A stretch of 64,000 nucleotides of DNA, from NCBI GenBank assembly GCA_028023455.1, contig JAQFVV010006238.1, positions 6,270,572 to 6,334,571 of the forward strand, read 5' to 3'. Origin of the DNA: Epiperipatus broadwayi. Its lineage: Eukaryota; Onychophora; Udeonychophora; Euonychophora; Peripatidae. Positions 13,920-25,355 of the stretch are shown here, in pieces (the stretch's first letter is position 1; each line of letters begins with the position of its first letter). A program made the translations under genes and the position numbers. The notes beneath the pieces are model-generated. The model had not been told where the DNA came from and searched no databases. It saw only the letters and a program-made list of their open reading frames with translations.

Positions 13920-14420
13920 GATTAAATCTTGATGGAAAGCTGTTGGTAGAAATAACCTAATATTATAAGGAAATATACATATTTGTTTAAAAGCAACGAT
14001 TATTAGCAGATGGATTTTACCAGTTTTTATTATGGATCTGAGACTTGGATACATAATAGAAGAGAAAATACAAAGATTTCAGAGCATTCAATAAAGAATA
14101 GAGAGATGTACGTTGGCAAGAAAGAATTAAAATTAAATCCTTTGGATAAAAGAATTAAGTCTGAAATGGAGCAGGGCTGGACACACTACTAGAAAAAGTG
14201 AGGTGAAATTTTAAACTGAATTCCAAAAGATTGCGAAAAAGAGCTATAAATAGTCTACATATGCAACGGATGAATAAAATAAAAAAAATTGTTGCTATAA
14301 TATGAAAAAAAACTAGATTGTGGGTTAGAAAAACTGGATTAAACTTGCAGAGAACTTCATTCCATAGTAGATTAATATTGGTTAAAAAGAATGATAGCCC
14401 GCTGGAACTCATAATCAGTT
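13920..14420 (+). pseudogene. RTE-type LINE fragment (C-terminal ORF part)
   Basis: Translations in shifting frames match the thumb and C-terminal region of RTE-type LINE reverse transcriptases. Near 13,945 there is GRNNLIL, identical to the same block in the better fragment at 16.3 kb. It is followed by YYGSETW (about 14,026-14,046; family consensus YGSETW) and then a WSRAGH-like block (family WKWAGH). It is 5' truncated and broken by several frameshifts and stops. The 85-codon frame on the opposite strand (14,155-14,412) is a shadow of this relic. Confidence 0.65.
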
Positions 14421-15002
14421 CTGCAAGACTGAATTACAGTCCGTTCATTATAAGAGCGAAGTTGTATTAGGTTTAAAAAATAAAATAATAAATTTTATGA
14501 AACAGAATAACCTGAGATTATAATGCGTTTAATATATTATTCCATAATTGTAAATGAATTTCATTAAAATTAGCAGTTTTCTCATTAAATACTGGCATTA
14601 CAACTGGTAATTACGCTTTATTGTTTCTTATTATAATTGTTGTATTATTTTCTTTTCATTTTGTTTTCAAAATCCAAATATTTTTTTCAATGATTTTCAA
14701 ATTTGTTAAAATTGTTTTTTTAAATGCCATTAGTTTAACAAAGATATATTTTAACAAATCCGATGTAAATATATAATAATACGTTAATAATTTACTAATT
14801 GCTAATTAGTTTTGTATGTCACGTGCGTACATTAACATCGAAACAGATTTATAAAATCTAAAGCAATTGTAATTAGTTTACATAATATTTCTGCTGTCTT
14901 TTTTTAAAATATATATATAATAAATTCAATGTTTATATAAGAAATTTTAGATCGTAATTCGCCACCTGTGATATTATATAAATGCATATAAAAAAATAAT
15001 TG

Positions 15003-15115
15003 AACAATTCTATTGCTCCAGAGTTCATAAGAGAAGCGATATACTGGGGCACAATCCATATACTTTGAGTCTACAGTCCGTCACTATACATTGCACTGAA
15101 ACACGCAGGACTATA
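15003..15115 (-). mobile_element. tRNA-derived SINE, family B, copy
   Basis: On the minus strand a head with TGTATAGTGACGGACTGTAG leads to a tail with CTCTTATGAACTCTGGAGC followed by AATAGAATTG, matching the tail of the copies at 6.7 and 56.6 kb. Confidence 0.5.
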
Positions 15116-15424
15116 AATAAATAAAATAAAAATTTGTATACTCTTTTTAAAACTTATTTTTATTTTATTGCGAAGTACATAGTTTTTTATTTACCCAAGG
15201 TTTTAACCAAATTATATGACGTTATCATTTTTTTCTTATATTTGGATGATTTCTACAAAAAAAAGGCTGAATGGAGAATTTTTACTATTTAATTAAGTGG
15301 CACGTAAATTGTTGTCCCACAAGAGGAAGTGAAGAAGACAGAAATTTAGATGTGCCTTACATTGATAAGCTAAATTTGGTAAAAACAGATGCTTGATATG
15401 TTCAAGTTTTGCCCTGGATGGTTT

Positions 15425-15540
15425 AGAGCAGTGATCGCTTAGCAGTCACCTGGGGCTTAATTCCCATGGCTTATGCCCAGCTCTATCATTTCTAGTGTTC
15501 AGACTTTTTACGAACTTCTGAGCAATAAAATATTGGATTA
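15425..15540 (+). mobile_element. tRNA-derived SINE, family B, copy
   Basis: The plus strand reads GCAGTGATCGCTTAGCAGTC, GGGGCTTAATTCCC (B-box region) and then the tail GTGTTCAGACTTTTTACGAA..TTCTGAGCAATAAAA. It lies 300 bases from the inverted copy at 15.0 kb. Confidence 0.6.
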
Positions 15541-15944
15541 TATATTTATTTCAAATATTAAAATAAAATATTGCACTTATGATATATGTAAATATATATG
15601 CAGCAAACTATCAATGCAGATGTGGAAACACAGTATTTCTACCCTCTAGGAAAATTGATGATTGATAGTTCTTTGCAAAATATGTATAGAATAATATATG
15701 GTCATCTGGGACATTGATACAGTGGTAAATAGTTTGTAAAGCATAATTATTAATAAAGATTGTATAATTTTAATAATAGTTGTATAACAGTAAATTAAGC
15801 CATCACACATAAGTTTATAATGAAACAACAAACTATGCCATTAACCAAAAGATAAATGTAAATAAACAAAAAAAGTGTAAACAAACAAAGAAAAATATTG
15901 AAACTTACAAACTTATTAACTACTTTTATTTTTTGGTTAAGTTT

Positions 15945-16790
15945 TTACAGCAGTGCTACAAGAAGTATTTTGTGGATTAAAATGGGAAGCTAAAGGAGTG
16001 AAAGTAAATGGAGATTATTTAAGTCATTTACATTTTGCAGATGATGTAGTTGTTTTTGCAAATAATGCTTTAGAGCTGCAGGAAATGTTGCAAGAGTTAT
16101 GAGATGAAAGTAGGACTAAAGATGAATATTAAAAAGACTCAAGTAATGTTCAATGGATTTTCTCAAAATATGAAAATAAAGATTGATTATGATGAGTTAG
16201 AAGAAGTTAACAGTTACAAATACCTTGGTCAGATTATTAATACAGATGGAAACATAATGGATGAAATTAATCATAGAATTAAACTTGGTTGCTATGCTTT
16301 TGGTAGAAATAACTTGATACTAAAAGGAAATATGCCTATGTGTTTGGAAAAGAATGTTTTTAATAAATGTGTTTTACTAGTTCTTACTTATGATCTCAAA
16401 CTTGGACACTTAATAGAAGAGCAAACAGAGACTTCAGAGCACTCAAATAAGTATGAAGAGATGCATGCTAGGAGCAACAAAAAGAGATCGAAAATGCAAT
16501 ATATGGGTAAGAGAAGAAACAGATGTTACTGACCTCATTGAAAAAATTAAAAGACTGAAGTAGAGTTGGGCTGGACATATTGTTAGAAGAGATGATAATA
16601 GATGGACCATTGAAATCTTAAACTGGATTCCAAAATATTGTAAAAGATCCAGAAAGAGACCACATGTAAGATGGATGGATGAAATAAGAAAGTGTGCAAG
16701 GGAAGTGTGGAGAAGAGAAGCTAAAGATTGGAGATGGATTGAAATTGAAGAGACCTCCATCCTGCAATGGATTGATAATGGTTGATGATG
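15945..16790 (+). pseudogene. 5'-truncated RTE-clade LINE (reverse transcriptase end)
   Basis: This encodes the second half of a non-LTR reverse transcriptase. The catalytic motif FADD is at 16,034-16,045 (context HLHFADDVVVFA). A frameshift or stop near 16,100 follows, and then a 142-codon open stretch (16,104-16,532) with the typical post-catalytic block KMNIKKTQVMF and YKYLGQIINTDG. After a second frameshift come blocks matching the RTE C-terminus: KRLK.SWAGH, DDNRWT, RPHVRWMDEIRK and a final QWIDNG stop. The 3' end is a GATGATGATAATAATGA tail, as usual for RTE elements. Four-base or longer breaks make it non-functional. It is on the same strand as the fragment at 13.9 kb and shares GRNNLIL with it, so the two may belong to one family. 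Confidence 0.85.
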
Positions 16791-16794
16791 ATAA

Positions 16795-17584
16795 TAATGA
16801 AGTTTAATGTTTTTAAATTTCAAATGTGAATTTATTTAAATATGTTTTTTTCATGATTTAAATGCAGTTCAGTACATTATGAATTTTATCTTTAGTAAAA
16901 TGTATTGTAGTACAATGAGAAATTGATCCAAAAAAAGTTGTAAAGTATTTGAAGGAAAAAGAGAGAAAATGATTTAATAAAGAAAAATAAGAAAATGGCT
17001 GTATGTTTCAAAAGAATGGTTCATCATATCAGAGAAATTATAAAAAGAAGCAGATTTGTATCACTGTGACTTATGTCTCCAAAACAGTTAAAGGTATACC
17101 TAAAGTAAGAGATAATTTTTGGTTAAAATGATAAAAATATTTAAATCTATAGGAAAATGCTATGAAATGTAAGAATATTACAGTTGACAGATTGTATTGC
17201 ATTAGAAAGTCTTAAGTCTCTATAAAGAATTTTGCCAATAATTCCAAATTATTCACTGCTAGAGAATGATTGCATAGATTCCAAACCTATTACAATCTTA
17301 AAAATATTGATATAATTATTGAAGTTGCATCTGCCTGCAATAAAACTTCTGTTACATTTTCATTACAATCCAAAAATTATTGAAGAAAAAAATATCTGGA
17401 GCAGGTATTTAGTTATGATAAAACAGAATTGTGAACAATTGAACAAATATATATATATACACAGTATTGTAAATATATCTGAAAAATGTGCTTTCTCAAT
17501 TTATTATTAATAATATTAGTTTTGTAAATGTTTGTTTATATTACAATATTAATTTATTTATGCATACTATACATGTAAATCTGT

Positions 17585-17625
<41 letters not shown>

Positions 17626-19900
17626 TGAAACTTACTATACTATACACTTACAATACAATTAAATAATACTTATTGTATAGACAAGGTTTGAGAACAAAAT
17701 GTGGGCTATTATACACTAAATACATTGTCTATAAAAGGGTATTGGAAAAAGTTCACAGACTACTGTATTATTAGTTTAAAATGATGTTTCTACTATTAGT
17801 TTGTAATCTAGTGAGATTTTAAAAAGTTGAGCAACTCAAGTCCATTAATATTAACTCCTTTATAGGATATACCAGACATGCAAGAATCTTTATTTACCCT
17901 CCTTTTCATCATTAAGAATTGTATTAAATCTATAACCCTTAGTTACCTGTTGGTAGAGAAGTTTGCTGTTTTAATTTTAGAACATTTCTACAGATTCATC
18001 AATAAATTAATAATCTGAGCCTTTCAGCTCTCCCTAAATTATTGCAAGCTTGAGTAATCAGTATCTACCATATGGTTGGATAATATAATCTCAATCATGG
18101 ACGAATTTCTGATTTTAAATTCCAAGTCTTCATCAGTAAAGGCAAGATCCAAAAGCCAGACTAGAAATGGGATTAAACTGTATTGACATTCATCTGGTAA
18201 TCAAATATTTTCAGCTTATCATAGATGTCACTACAGTAAAAAAAGAAAAAAATATTTATACTATACTGTAGTAAATTGAAAGGATTGAGTACCTATTTAA
18301 TCAAATGGTTTACAGTTTTTGAATTTATAATGAATTTGAGGATGAGAAGGGACAGAGGTGGATTGTGATCTGTACACCTTGGACTTTGAAATCTGTCACC
18401 TTCTATTATACAAAGTCTGTACATAATAAATTAAATGATGCTATGTTGATAACAGTGATAAACAAAAAAAATATCAATTTGATTTTTTTTTAGCTATTTA
18501 TTATATGTGCACAATATAACTATTTATTTAAGATCAAGATTCAAGTTTTTTCCTCCACTCTTTACATTTTACAGACTATTTTGGGTAATTCTTTGTTATT
18601 TCTCTATCTTCCAATACCCCATTAATTATGGTTAAATTTGATAAAGAAAAATATATGGATTTCTGAAAGGATTATAGAAGATTTTTATATTCTTTTTAAT
18701 AAACTGCATTGCTAATTTAAAAAAAAATAATTTCATATATTTATTACTAACCTTTACATTGTTCATTTGGAATGTTATATGGAGTGGCATTGCCTAAACA
18801 ATTTTATTCACTTTTGCACTGTTGCAGACTAATATTACTTTAGTAATAATCAGTCATTTATCCAGTTTTCAGCTAATTAACAGTTTATATATTTTTATTT
18901 AATTTACATCTGTACATAGATGGTAGGTCTAATCAGGGAATCAGTAAAAATTTGATTTAATTAATCATGGCATGGTGTCATGAAAATTTTCCCCTTATAT
19001 TTGTCCAAAAGAAATGTAATTTTAAGGCTTATTTTTATATTTCAAATATATATTTTTTCAGTGATGCTTTAATTAATGAAGCTAAAATATATTTAAAATT
19101 TATATGTTCTAATAAAAACAACCATGTAGAAAGAATGGAGAAAATTAATTATTGGAGTTCAGAGTATTGTTTTTAATTTCTAAAAATAAATTAATAATTC
19201 AATTAATTATTTCATTTATTAAAATATTAATTATTATAGAAAGTAATTGAAGTTTTTTACAAATCGAATTCAAATTAAAGGTTATATACATACAAAATTA
19301 AAACTAACATTTTAAGACTTGTCTTAATTAAATTCAGTCATCTGTAAAAATATTAATATATAAATTTATTATTTTTTTAAAGGAAAATATGACTTGAAAA
19401 TGTAGTAATTTACATTTTCATTATGATCCCGAATAGAGAGCGACATATTTTATAAATATAAAATATGAATTGGAAAAAATTAAAAAAAAGAAGTATGAAA
19501 ACAAATGAATGTAGAAATACCTAATTTGTCATTAACATTTTTTGTGAATGTCTCAGGGAATGTTTACTTTTTTATAGGAACCTTCATTATTTTTATCATC
19601 ATTCTTATTTTATTACTGATATAAACAAGTACTTAAATTTTAAAATCTAATTGTGTAATGATAATTTAATAAAAGATGAAGAAAAGTTATTGTTTTTTAT
19701 TCCACATCTTTCAATTAATCATTATCATATCATTAATAGTAATGGCAGCAAGTACATAAATAGGCTCTAATAATATGAATAATATTCAGGTGATAACAAT
19801 TTAATTTCAAAACAGCAAATGTAGCTGAAACTCCTGATATGCATAATTTTCTTGCTTTATAGTAATTATTATTCCTGGTGTGATTATCTATTATTGTAAA
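16795..19900. other. A+T-rich sequence, no gene seen
   Basis: About 3 kb without supportable coding sequence. It holds an (AT)n(GT)n microsatellite at about 17,587-17,626. The short frames at 17,319-17,510 and 18,967-19,176 have no recognisable features. Confidence 0.55.
17587..17626. repeat. (AT)n(GT)n microsatellite
   Basis: A run of AT units passes directly into about 12 GT units. Alternating purine-pyrimidine sequence of this kind can adopt Z-DNA. Confidence 0.9.
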
Positions 19901-19904
19901 GTAG

Positions 19905-20010
19905 CAGAATCTGGAAGCCCAGAATCACAGATCACATGACCTAGCCATATGATCGCCAGTGCTCCAACTTATTTCAACCTCCTGAGCAATAAAACCATTC
20001 GATTATCTTT
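19905..20010 (+). mobile_element. tRNA-derived SINE, family B, degraded copy
   Basis: It ends with CCTCCTGAGCAATAAAACCA, which matches the family tail; the head (GATCACATGACC..ATGATCGCCAGTGC) is badly decayed. Confidence 0.4.
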
Positions 20011-20559
20011 ATTAGTAATTGTTATGATTTGCTTAATTAATGAATAAAATTAAGTTATGCAAATCTCAGGCACAAATAAAGACTTATTAATTTATGTAAG
20101 GATGATTACAGTATTTATTTTTTACGTATGAGTGTGGACCTTTTCATTGCAACATATATGCATATATTTATTATAATGGCAGCATTACATCCTGCTTTCA
20201 TTTTATGCTCAATCTGATTGCATGTCATGCATCTTATTTATATATATGATTGTGAGCCATCTGATTTACATAAAAAGCCATAATCTTGAATAACATAGAA
20301 TACATAGGAAAGACTACAGTTAGACAGCATGTTGAAACAAAAAAAAATTTTCTCTGAAGGATTGTAAAATATCAAATAAACATAAATTTGGATCGTATGT
20401 TCTATGTATGGATGTATTTTTTGATCACAAATTGGTTTGTGAAGTCATTGCAAAACTGATTTCTAGAGTTGTATTTTTCTCTGTTCTTTTGCTTTTCTTT
20501 TTTTTTTTTTAATTCCATTTACAAATGGCTGTTCTTATTATTTTTATCAGTATTATTTT

Positions 20560-20589
20560 GATGATGATGATGATGAAGAAGAAGAAGAG
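20560..20589. repeat. (GAT)n(GAA)n trinucleotide repeat
   Basis: Five or six GAT units followed by four GAA units. The surrounding 20.0-20.9 kb holds no gene that I can support. Confidence 0.85.
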
Positions 20590-20889
20590 TTGGTGAATGA
20601 ACTTGATAAATATTTGTAACCAAAATTTTCATATTTGTGATGCATTGTTTTGAGTTTAGGAAAAATCTTAAACTATCTCTCAATATAAAACTCTTTACAT
20701 TAACCTCTTTTTCTATATATGTATTTTATGAAAGACTCCATAATTGTCAGATGATGCTTAAAAATGGTGAATGGCCACACAAAAATGATACATTTTTTTT
20801 AAAAAAATTATAAACCTTAGTTATCTATTTGAAAGCCCTGATTGGTTTTACATATTTATCAGTGTATGCATAAATTCATTACATATATG

Positions 20890-21400
20890 CTACTTTTAGA
20901 GTATAATTTTTGTTTTTTATTGTTGTGATTTACTCCTTTATTGAGGTCAGGAATCTCTCAACCATGATGCCTAGAAAACCTGTTACCCACCTTCTTTTTC
21001 TTTTCATTACCCACTCTATGTTTTTTCCATATTCTTCTCTATCCTGCTCTATCCTATTTTCACAACATTATATATGTATCTCTCTTATCTTTTTCCAAAC
21101 ACAGCATAAAAAACCAAGAACCCACTTTTTGTAGGATCACTTAGTTTATATTTAGTCTCCCACAAATTCATTATTTGTACCCTTTCTCCTTGTAAGCATT
21201 TACATCCAATTAGCAGGTGCCTAATATTTTCCATGCCTTCCTTACATAACTTGCAGACTAAACCATCAATATATCTCCATTTATGTGTATATTCCCTTGT
21301 TGCTAATGATCTTGTTCAAGCCTTAAATAATAGATGACTTTCCTTGCTATTAAAATAAATTAATTCACACCCAATATTCTGTTTACTTCTATATATATAT
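20890..21400 (-). pseudogene. LINE ORF 3' end, separated from its 5' part by the LTR element
   Basis: Minus-strand translation gives the C-terminal end of a non-LTR retrotransposon. There is an LLFKA.TRSLATREYTHKW block (one stop), then a C-x2-C-x8-H-x4-C zinc motif at 21,202-21,255 (CKLC..HLLIGC), then a short degraded tail to about 20,890. The upstream half of the same ORF resumes on the other side of the LTR retrotransposon at 26,883, on the same strand. The junction lies in an AT-repeat stretch. The C-terminal CCHC motif is known from several APE-type LINE clades; the clade cannot be fixed by eye. Confidence 0.75.
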
Positions 21401-22883
21401 TGAACTGTGTTCAAATGTGTGAATTCGAAACACCGGCCTCTTAGGCAGAGAAGAACATACTCAGAGAGTATGTATGCCCAAACGATAGCTATAAAATATA
21501 TAACTAGTGTTACATTTCCAGGACATAGCTTCTTCTCGGCTGTTGAGTTGAACACCAAGTTCAAAGCACTTTTTTTTGTTTGTGTATAAACACGGGTGCC
21601 AGCTGCTTATTCTAAAAGAATACTAAAAGAATAGACAACACACTTTGAACAGTGGCCACTAACTCAACGCCTAAATCCACCACTAGCTCAGCTGTTTGTA
21701 ATCACTAATAGATTATACTTAATTAGTGGTTAAAAGACTTGATAAAAGGGAATTGATAAAAAGAATTGACCGACAAATAAAGTTTAATTTGAAAGATAAT
21801 TTATTAACTAACATTTATTTACTAAATTTAAACATTTTATACTTCTAATAAAACCCACGCATATTTTAAATTAACATTCTAAATAGATTAAATATTCTTG
21901 AATATTTTCATAACAGAACACTGGGAATTTATCTACTTTGACTAATAATATTGATATAAGGATCATGCACATATTAACTCATGCACACACATAATAATGA
22001 TAATAAAGGACTACATAGCATTTGAAATTTAATCACACATATCAATTGTTCATTTATGTATGATATAGAGTTCATATAATTAGACTCTTGAAAGATTCAT
22101 ACGAATTAATGCAATGCAATGGCTATTACAGTATAAACGAAATAAGCAAATGTTTTACCTAGGCTTTTGAATGTAGACGTAGAATTTTGTTTTCTTTGGT
22201 GGCTGCTTTCGGTGAGGATATTTCCATTATGAATGCTTACCAGCCAGCTGGGACTTTTCCTTGATGAGTTTCCTGATTTTCATGATTATTACTATTGGAG
22301 ACAATTAAATACTGATGGAGATTTTCTAAGTTGTTACATTGACATTATTTCATGGGCAGATCTTGCTGTTTTCATCGGACTTTTTAGGCTGTGGAGAGGC
22401 GTGAATTCCCAAAATCTTCTCAACACTGCATTTTGTTTGTTAACTGCTCAATTAATTTCTGAACTGCACTCACTCAATAAATTTGTGAACTGACCCTGTC
22501 CGATAAAAAAAAGTCTATTTATATCTGCGATGTGTTGTCTTCGTAATATCTCCTGCAAAGATCTGTTGTCAAATTCCAGTGATAATCATTTGATAAACGT
22601 GTTTTGAAAGATTACTTAATTAGTAATAGCCATGCAAAAATGTTGTTTTATATCAATTAATAACCATTGCCATGTTTTTTAATGATAATCTTCTTTAACT
22701 TTCATTTATTTATAATAACATTTATTCTATTGTTGACACTCGCACATATATACGCACATATATTAGTTTTAACATTATTTTTTCTTGAATGAAAAGAGAT
22801 TGGTATGTTTTTCTTTAACGAAAGATTATTTTAATAATAGAATTTTAGATAAAATTATATGTGCCTATATCAATATAGGTACA
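21401..22883 (-). repeat. 3' LTR of the LTR retrotransposon
   Basis: It aligns without gaps to 25,356-26,838, with about 36 differences in 1,483 positions (about 2.4%). Near its minus-strand 3' end is a perfect 8-bp stem hairpin, ACATACTCAGAGAGTATGT (around 21,456-21,474); the second LTR carries the same hairpin with one loop change. An 86-codon frame on the opposite (plus) strand at 22,233-22,493 is open in both LTRs but has no recognisable domain. Confidence 0.93.
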
Positions 22884-22891
22884 TTACACTG

Positions 22892-22902
22892 CCCTTCCTT
22901 TT
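22892..22902 (-). other. Polypurine tract
   Basis: The minus strand reads AAAAGGAAGGG, ending nine bases upstream of the 3' LTR. This is where plus-strand DNA synthesis would be primed in an LTR retrotransposon, and it confirms the minus orientation. Confidence 0.7.
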
Positions 22903-23141
22903 GAGAGTAAAATGCGTCATTTTTGACCATTTTATCTCTGACCACATTAAATCTTAATTTATTATTCTTTCTAAGTTTGCTTTTTGGTATCTTTTCCTTT
23001 CCATGCTAAGGGCAATCTCCAATTATGTTTTCTTCTTTCTATGCTGGTAACATTGCTTACAATGTTCATCCTGGATAATGACCATGAGAACAAACTAAAT
23101 TTGTGGCACAGGGATCTTTTATAAATGAAGCTTCAGCTGCT

Positions 23142-23323
23142 GATTCTCTTGATCGGACTTTGACTAAGAAAAGGTGGCTGCAAATGGCAGGAATTTCAAC
23201 TGTCCATTTCTGACTTACGCCCTGGAAAACGATTGCCGATTCTCTTGATCGGTCTTTGACTAAGCAGCTGCAATGGCAGGAATTTTCAATTGTCCATTTC
23301 TGACTTATGCTTTGGAAAACGAG
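23142..23323 (-). repeat. Tandem duplication, 96-bp period, in the LTR element interior
   Basis: Two adjacent copies of a unit containing GATTCTCTTGATCGG, TTTGACTAAG, TGGCAGGAATTT and GTCCATTTCTGACTTA. Just upstream in the element (plus coordinates about 23,030-23,075) the minus strand has CKQCYQ and, in another frame, HNWR/DCP. This could be a decayed CCHC knuckle of Gag, but it is not certain. Confidence 0.75.
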
Positions 23324-24448
23324 GTACGAGATATGGGGATTCTCCCCTGAAAAGTGACTTATGACTTACTCTGGTTGTTTCCAGTGTGCTTTTTTTAAAA
23401 AAGGAATGATCCCGGCCAATCTGTTGCGGGTACTAGAACCTATCCAGTCGAGAGCTTTAAACTTAATCCTTATCTAACTTATTTCAATACTACCCTCATT
23501 CCTTTAGATTCGAACCCTTATACGCTCCTAATACAACTTAGATTGACTTTCATTTATAATATTTTTAAATTCATTATGAACATTATTTAAATATTTAGTT
23601 TTACAATAATCTTATAATATTATCTTTAAACTATCACAGACATCAATTTACATATTTATTTATATTACAATATTACTTTAACCCATTACTTTAACTTATA
23701 TATTAACGTGCGTGTACTCAGAAAAAAAACTATTTTGCTTTATTATGATTCATTCATTATTATTTTATTAGAGATTTTTTTTTAATCTTGATTATTTTAA
23801 ACAATTTATTTACATCCTTTTCTTAACTTACGGTATTCAAAACAAACTTTTATTTTAACATGCGTATATTCAAAAAACACTTTTATTTTACTACGAATAT
23901 TTTATTTATTTTCTACAGATATATTATACTTATTTATTTAACTTGTTTTTATTTTATGTATTTCCATTATTTTATTCATTTATTTAATTCTACAAACATT
24001 ATTTCTAAATCCTTAATTTGACCCATTTATTTAACTTGATTTTATTGATTTTTATTTATTTGAACTGTTTATTTATGTGCATGGAGAAAAAGAATCTTTT
24101 ATTTTGCGAAGCCTCCATTATTATTATTTGACAAAACAATCCATCATTTTAAATAGCAAAATTCTAATTCAGGCTTTTCACCTATGTCAAAATAATTATA
24201 TTAGATTCATAGTCAATTTCCGGTCTTTTTTGTTTATTTCCTTTACTATTCCACACGATTACTAACTTTTAAACTATGTCAGGCGGTTCCTTCTTTCTTT
24301 CTACTAATTTTATAATATAAATCATACTCCATATTCTCACTTCTATTTCTTGATTAAAATCTATTTTATCTCTTTCTCTTTCCATTCTATTTTCTGCCTT
24401 GTAAATTAGAAAACTTTTAAGCTTTACAGATCTCCATATTTTTCCTAA
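23324..24448 (-). other. Interior of the LTR element without recognisable coding
   Basis: A+T-rich, with stops in all frames. I found no reverse transcriptase, protease or integrase motif here on either strand. Confidence 0.5.
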
Positions 24449-24987
24449 TCATGAATATTTTTTCCTACGCTTCCTCTTTGTTTTAAATCTACTTCTACAG
24501 CGAATGCGAACGTTTACTTTAACCTTTTTAAATTTTTGTAAAAACTTTTCTACACTATCTACTACCTTGAACTTATGTTTTGCTTCTATTTCTTGATCTA
24601 CATTTGTGTCTACTTTATTTATCACAATGCTATCTGATTCTAATTCAATTTCTACCTCTTTCGTGACCTCAACTTCCTGACTTTCTTTAATTAAATCTAA
24701 CTCCATAACTTCTTGGTTCTTCTCTACCTTTACCATTATCTCACATCTTATTTCTCTTACTTGTGCTCTGAGTTCTTTAATTTCTGTTTTAACCTGACTA
24801 ATTTATGCCTTTAATTCTGCTTTGGTTCTTCTTTGAGCTCTTGTTGGCTTTGTTTAATTTCTTGATGCATTTCTTCCATCATATTCATCATCATTTTCAT
24901 CATCATTCGCATCTCAGATACTTCTTCTTTCTCCTTTTCTTCTAACTGGGGATTTTTAAAATATATTGGGCTTTCTTTCGGATCCAT
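24449..24987 (-). pseudogene. Gag-like coiled-coil protein, frameshifted
   Basis: The likely start is the ATG at 24,987, about 370 bp downstream of the 5' LTR and the first ATG with a sustained frame. The first 58 codons begin MDPKESPIYF and run into a strongly charged, methionine- and glutamate-rich stretch (EEKEKEEVSEM..MEEMHQEI). They end at a stop at 24,811-24,813. The reading continues in another frame: after an in-frame TAA it gives ISQVKTEIKELRAQVREI and then the 95-codon open stretch 24,449-24,736, rich in E, K and V and ending in a basic cluster (RSRFKTKRKRRKK). Heptad-like charge spacing suggests a coiled coil, as in many Gag N-termini, and the basic tail could bind nucleic acid. 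This is inferred from position and composition; no family match could be run. Confidence 0.5.
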
Positions 24988-25330
24988 TTTCGAAATTTCA
25001 ATTTCAAAGTACTAGCGCTTATGTTAAACTAAATTTAAATATGACTTATTTATTTATTTTTTCTTGCTAAGATGGAAACTCATGCTAACTCCACTCTTTT
25101 AGTCCTTTTCTCTGTCCGATTTTAATGCTGTAACTCCACCCATAACATCTAATTGACTCTGATTTGATAGCATAAATGTCAAAATCTCTTTTCATTTCGA
25201 AAAAAAAAAAAATTTTGGTCAATTCTTTTTTTTTTTTAAATTAAAACACTTTTACATACGTAATTTAACTTTCTAGATTTTTATTTTTAATAAGAACAAA
25301 GTATTTAATTAACTGTCATTTATGACAAGT

Positions 25331-25353
25331 TCGGCCCACATTGGGTAACGCCA
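25331..25353 (-). other. Primer binding site, tRNA-Lys-like
   Basis: Two bases inside the 5' LTR the minus strand starts TGGCG, then TTACCCAATGTGGGCCGAAC. The complement of animal tRNA-Lys(CTT) 3' ends is TGGCGCCCAACGTGGGGC. The match is clear apart from a small insertion/substitution after TGGCG and a few single changes. Lys-primed LTR elements are common in invertebrates. Confidence 0.65.
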
Positions 25354-25355
25354 TT

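Noticed and set aside
20270-20480. NIEYIGKTTVRQHVE, resembling part of a GIY-YIG domain
   Set aside because: Only the YIG-like core is seen, with no GIY half, no catalytic Arg/Glu pattern and no neighbouring reverse transcriptase. Too little to call a Penelope relic.
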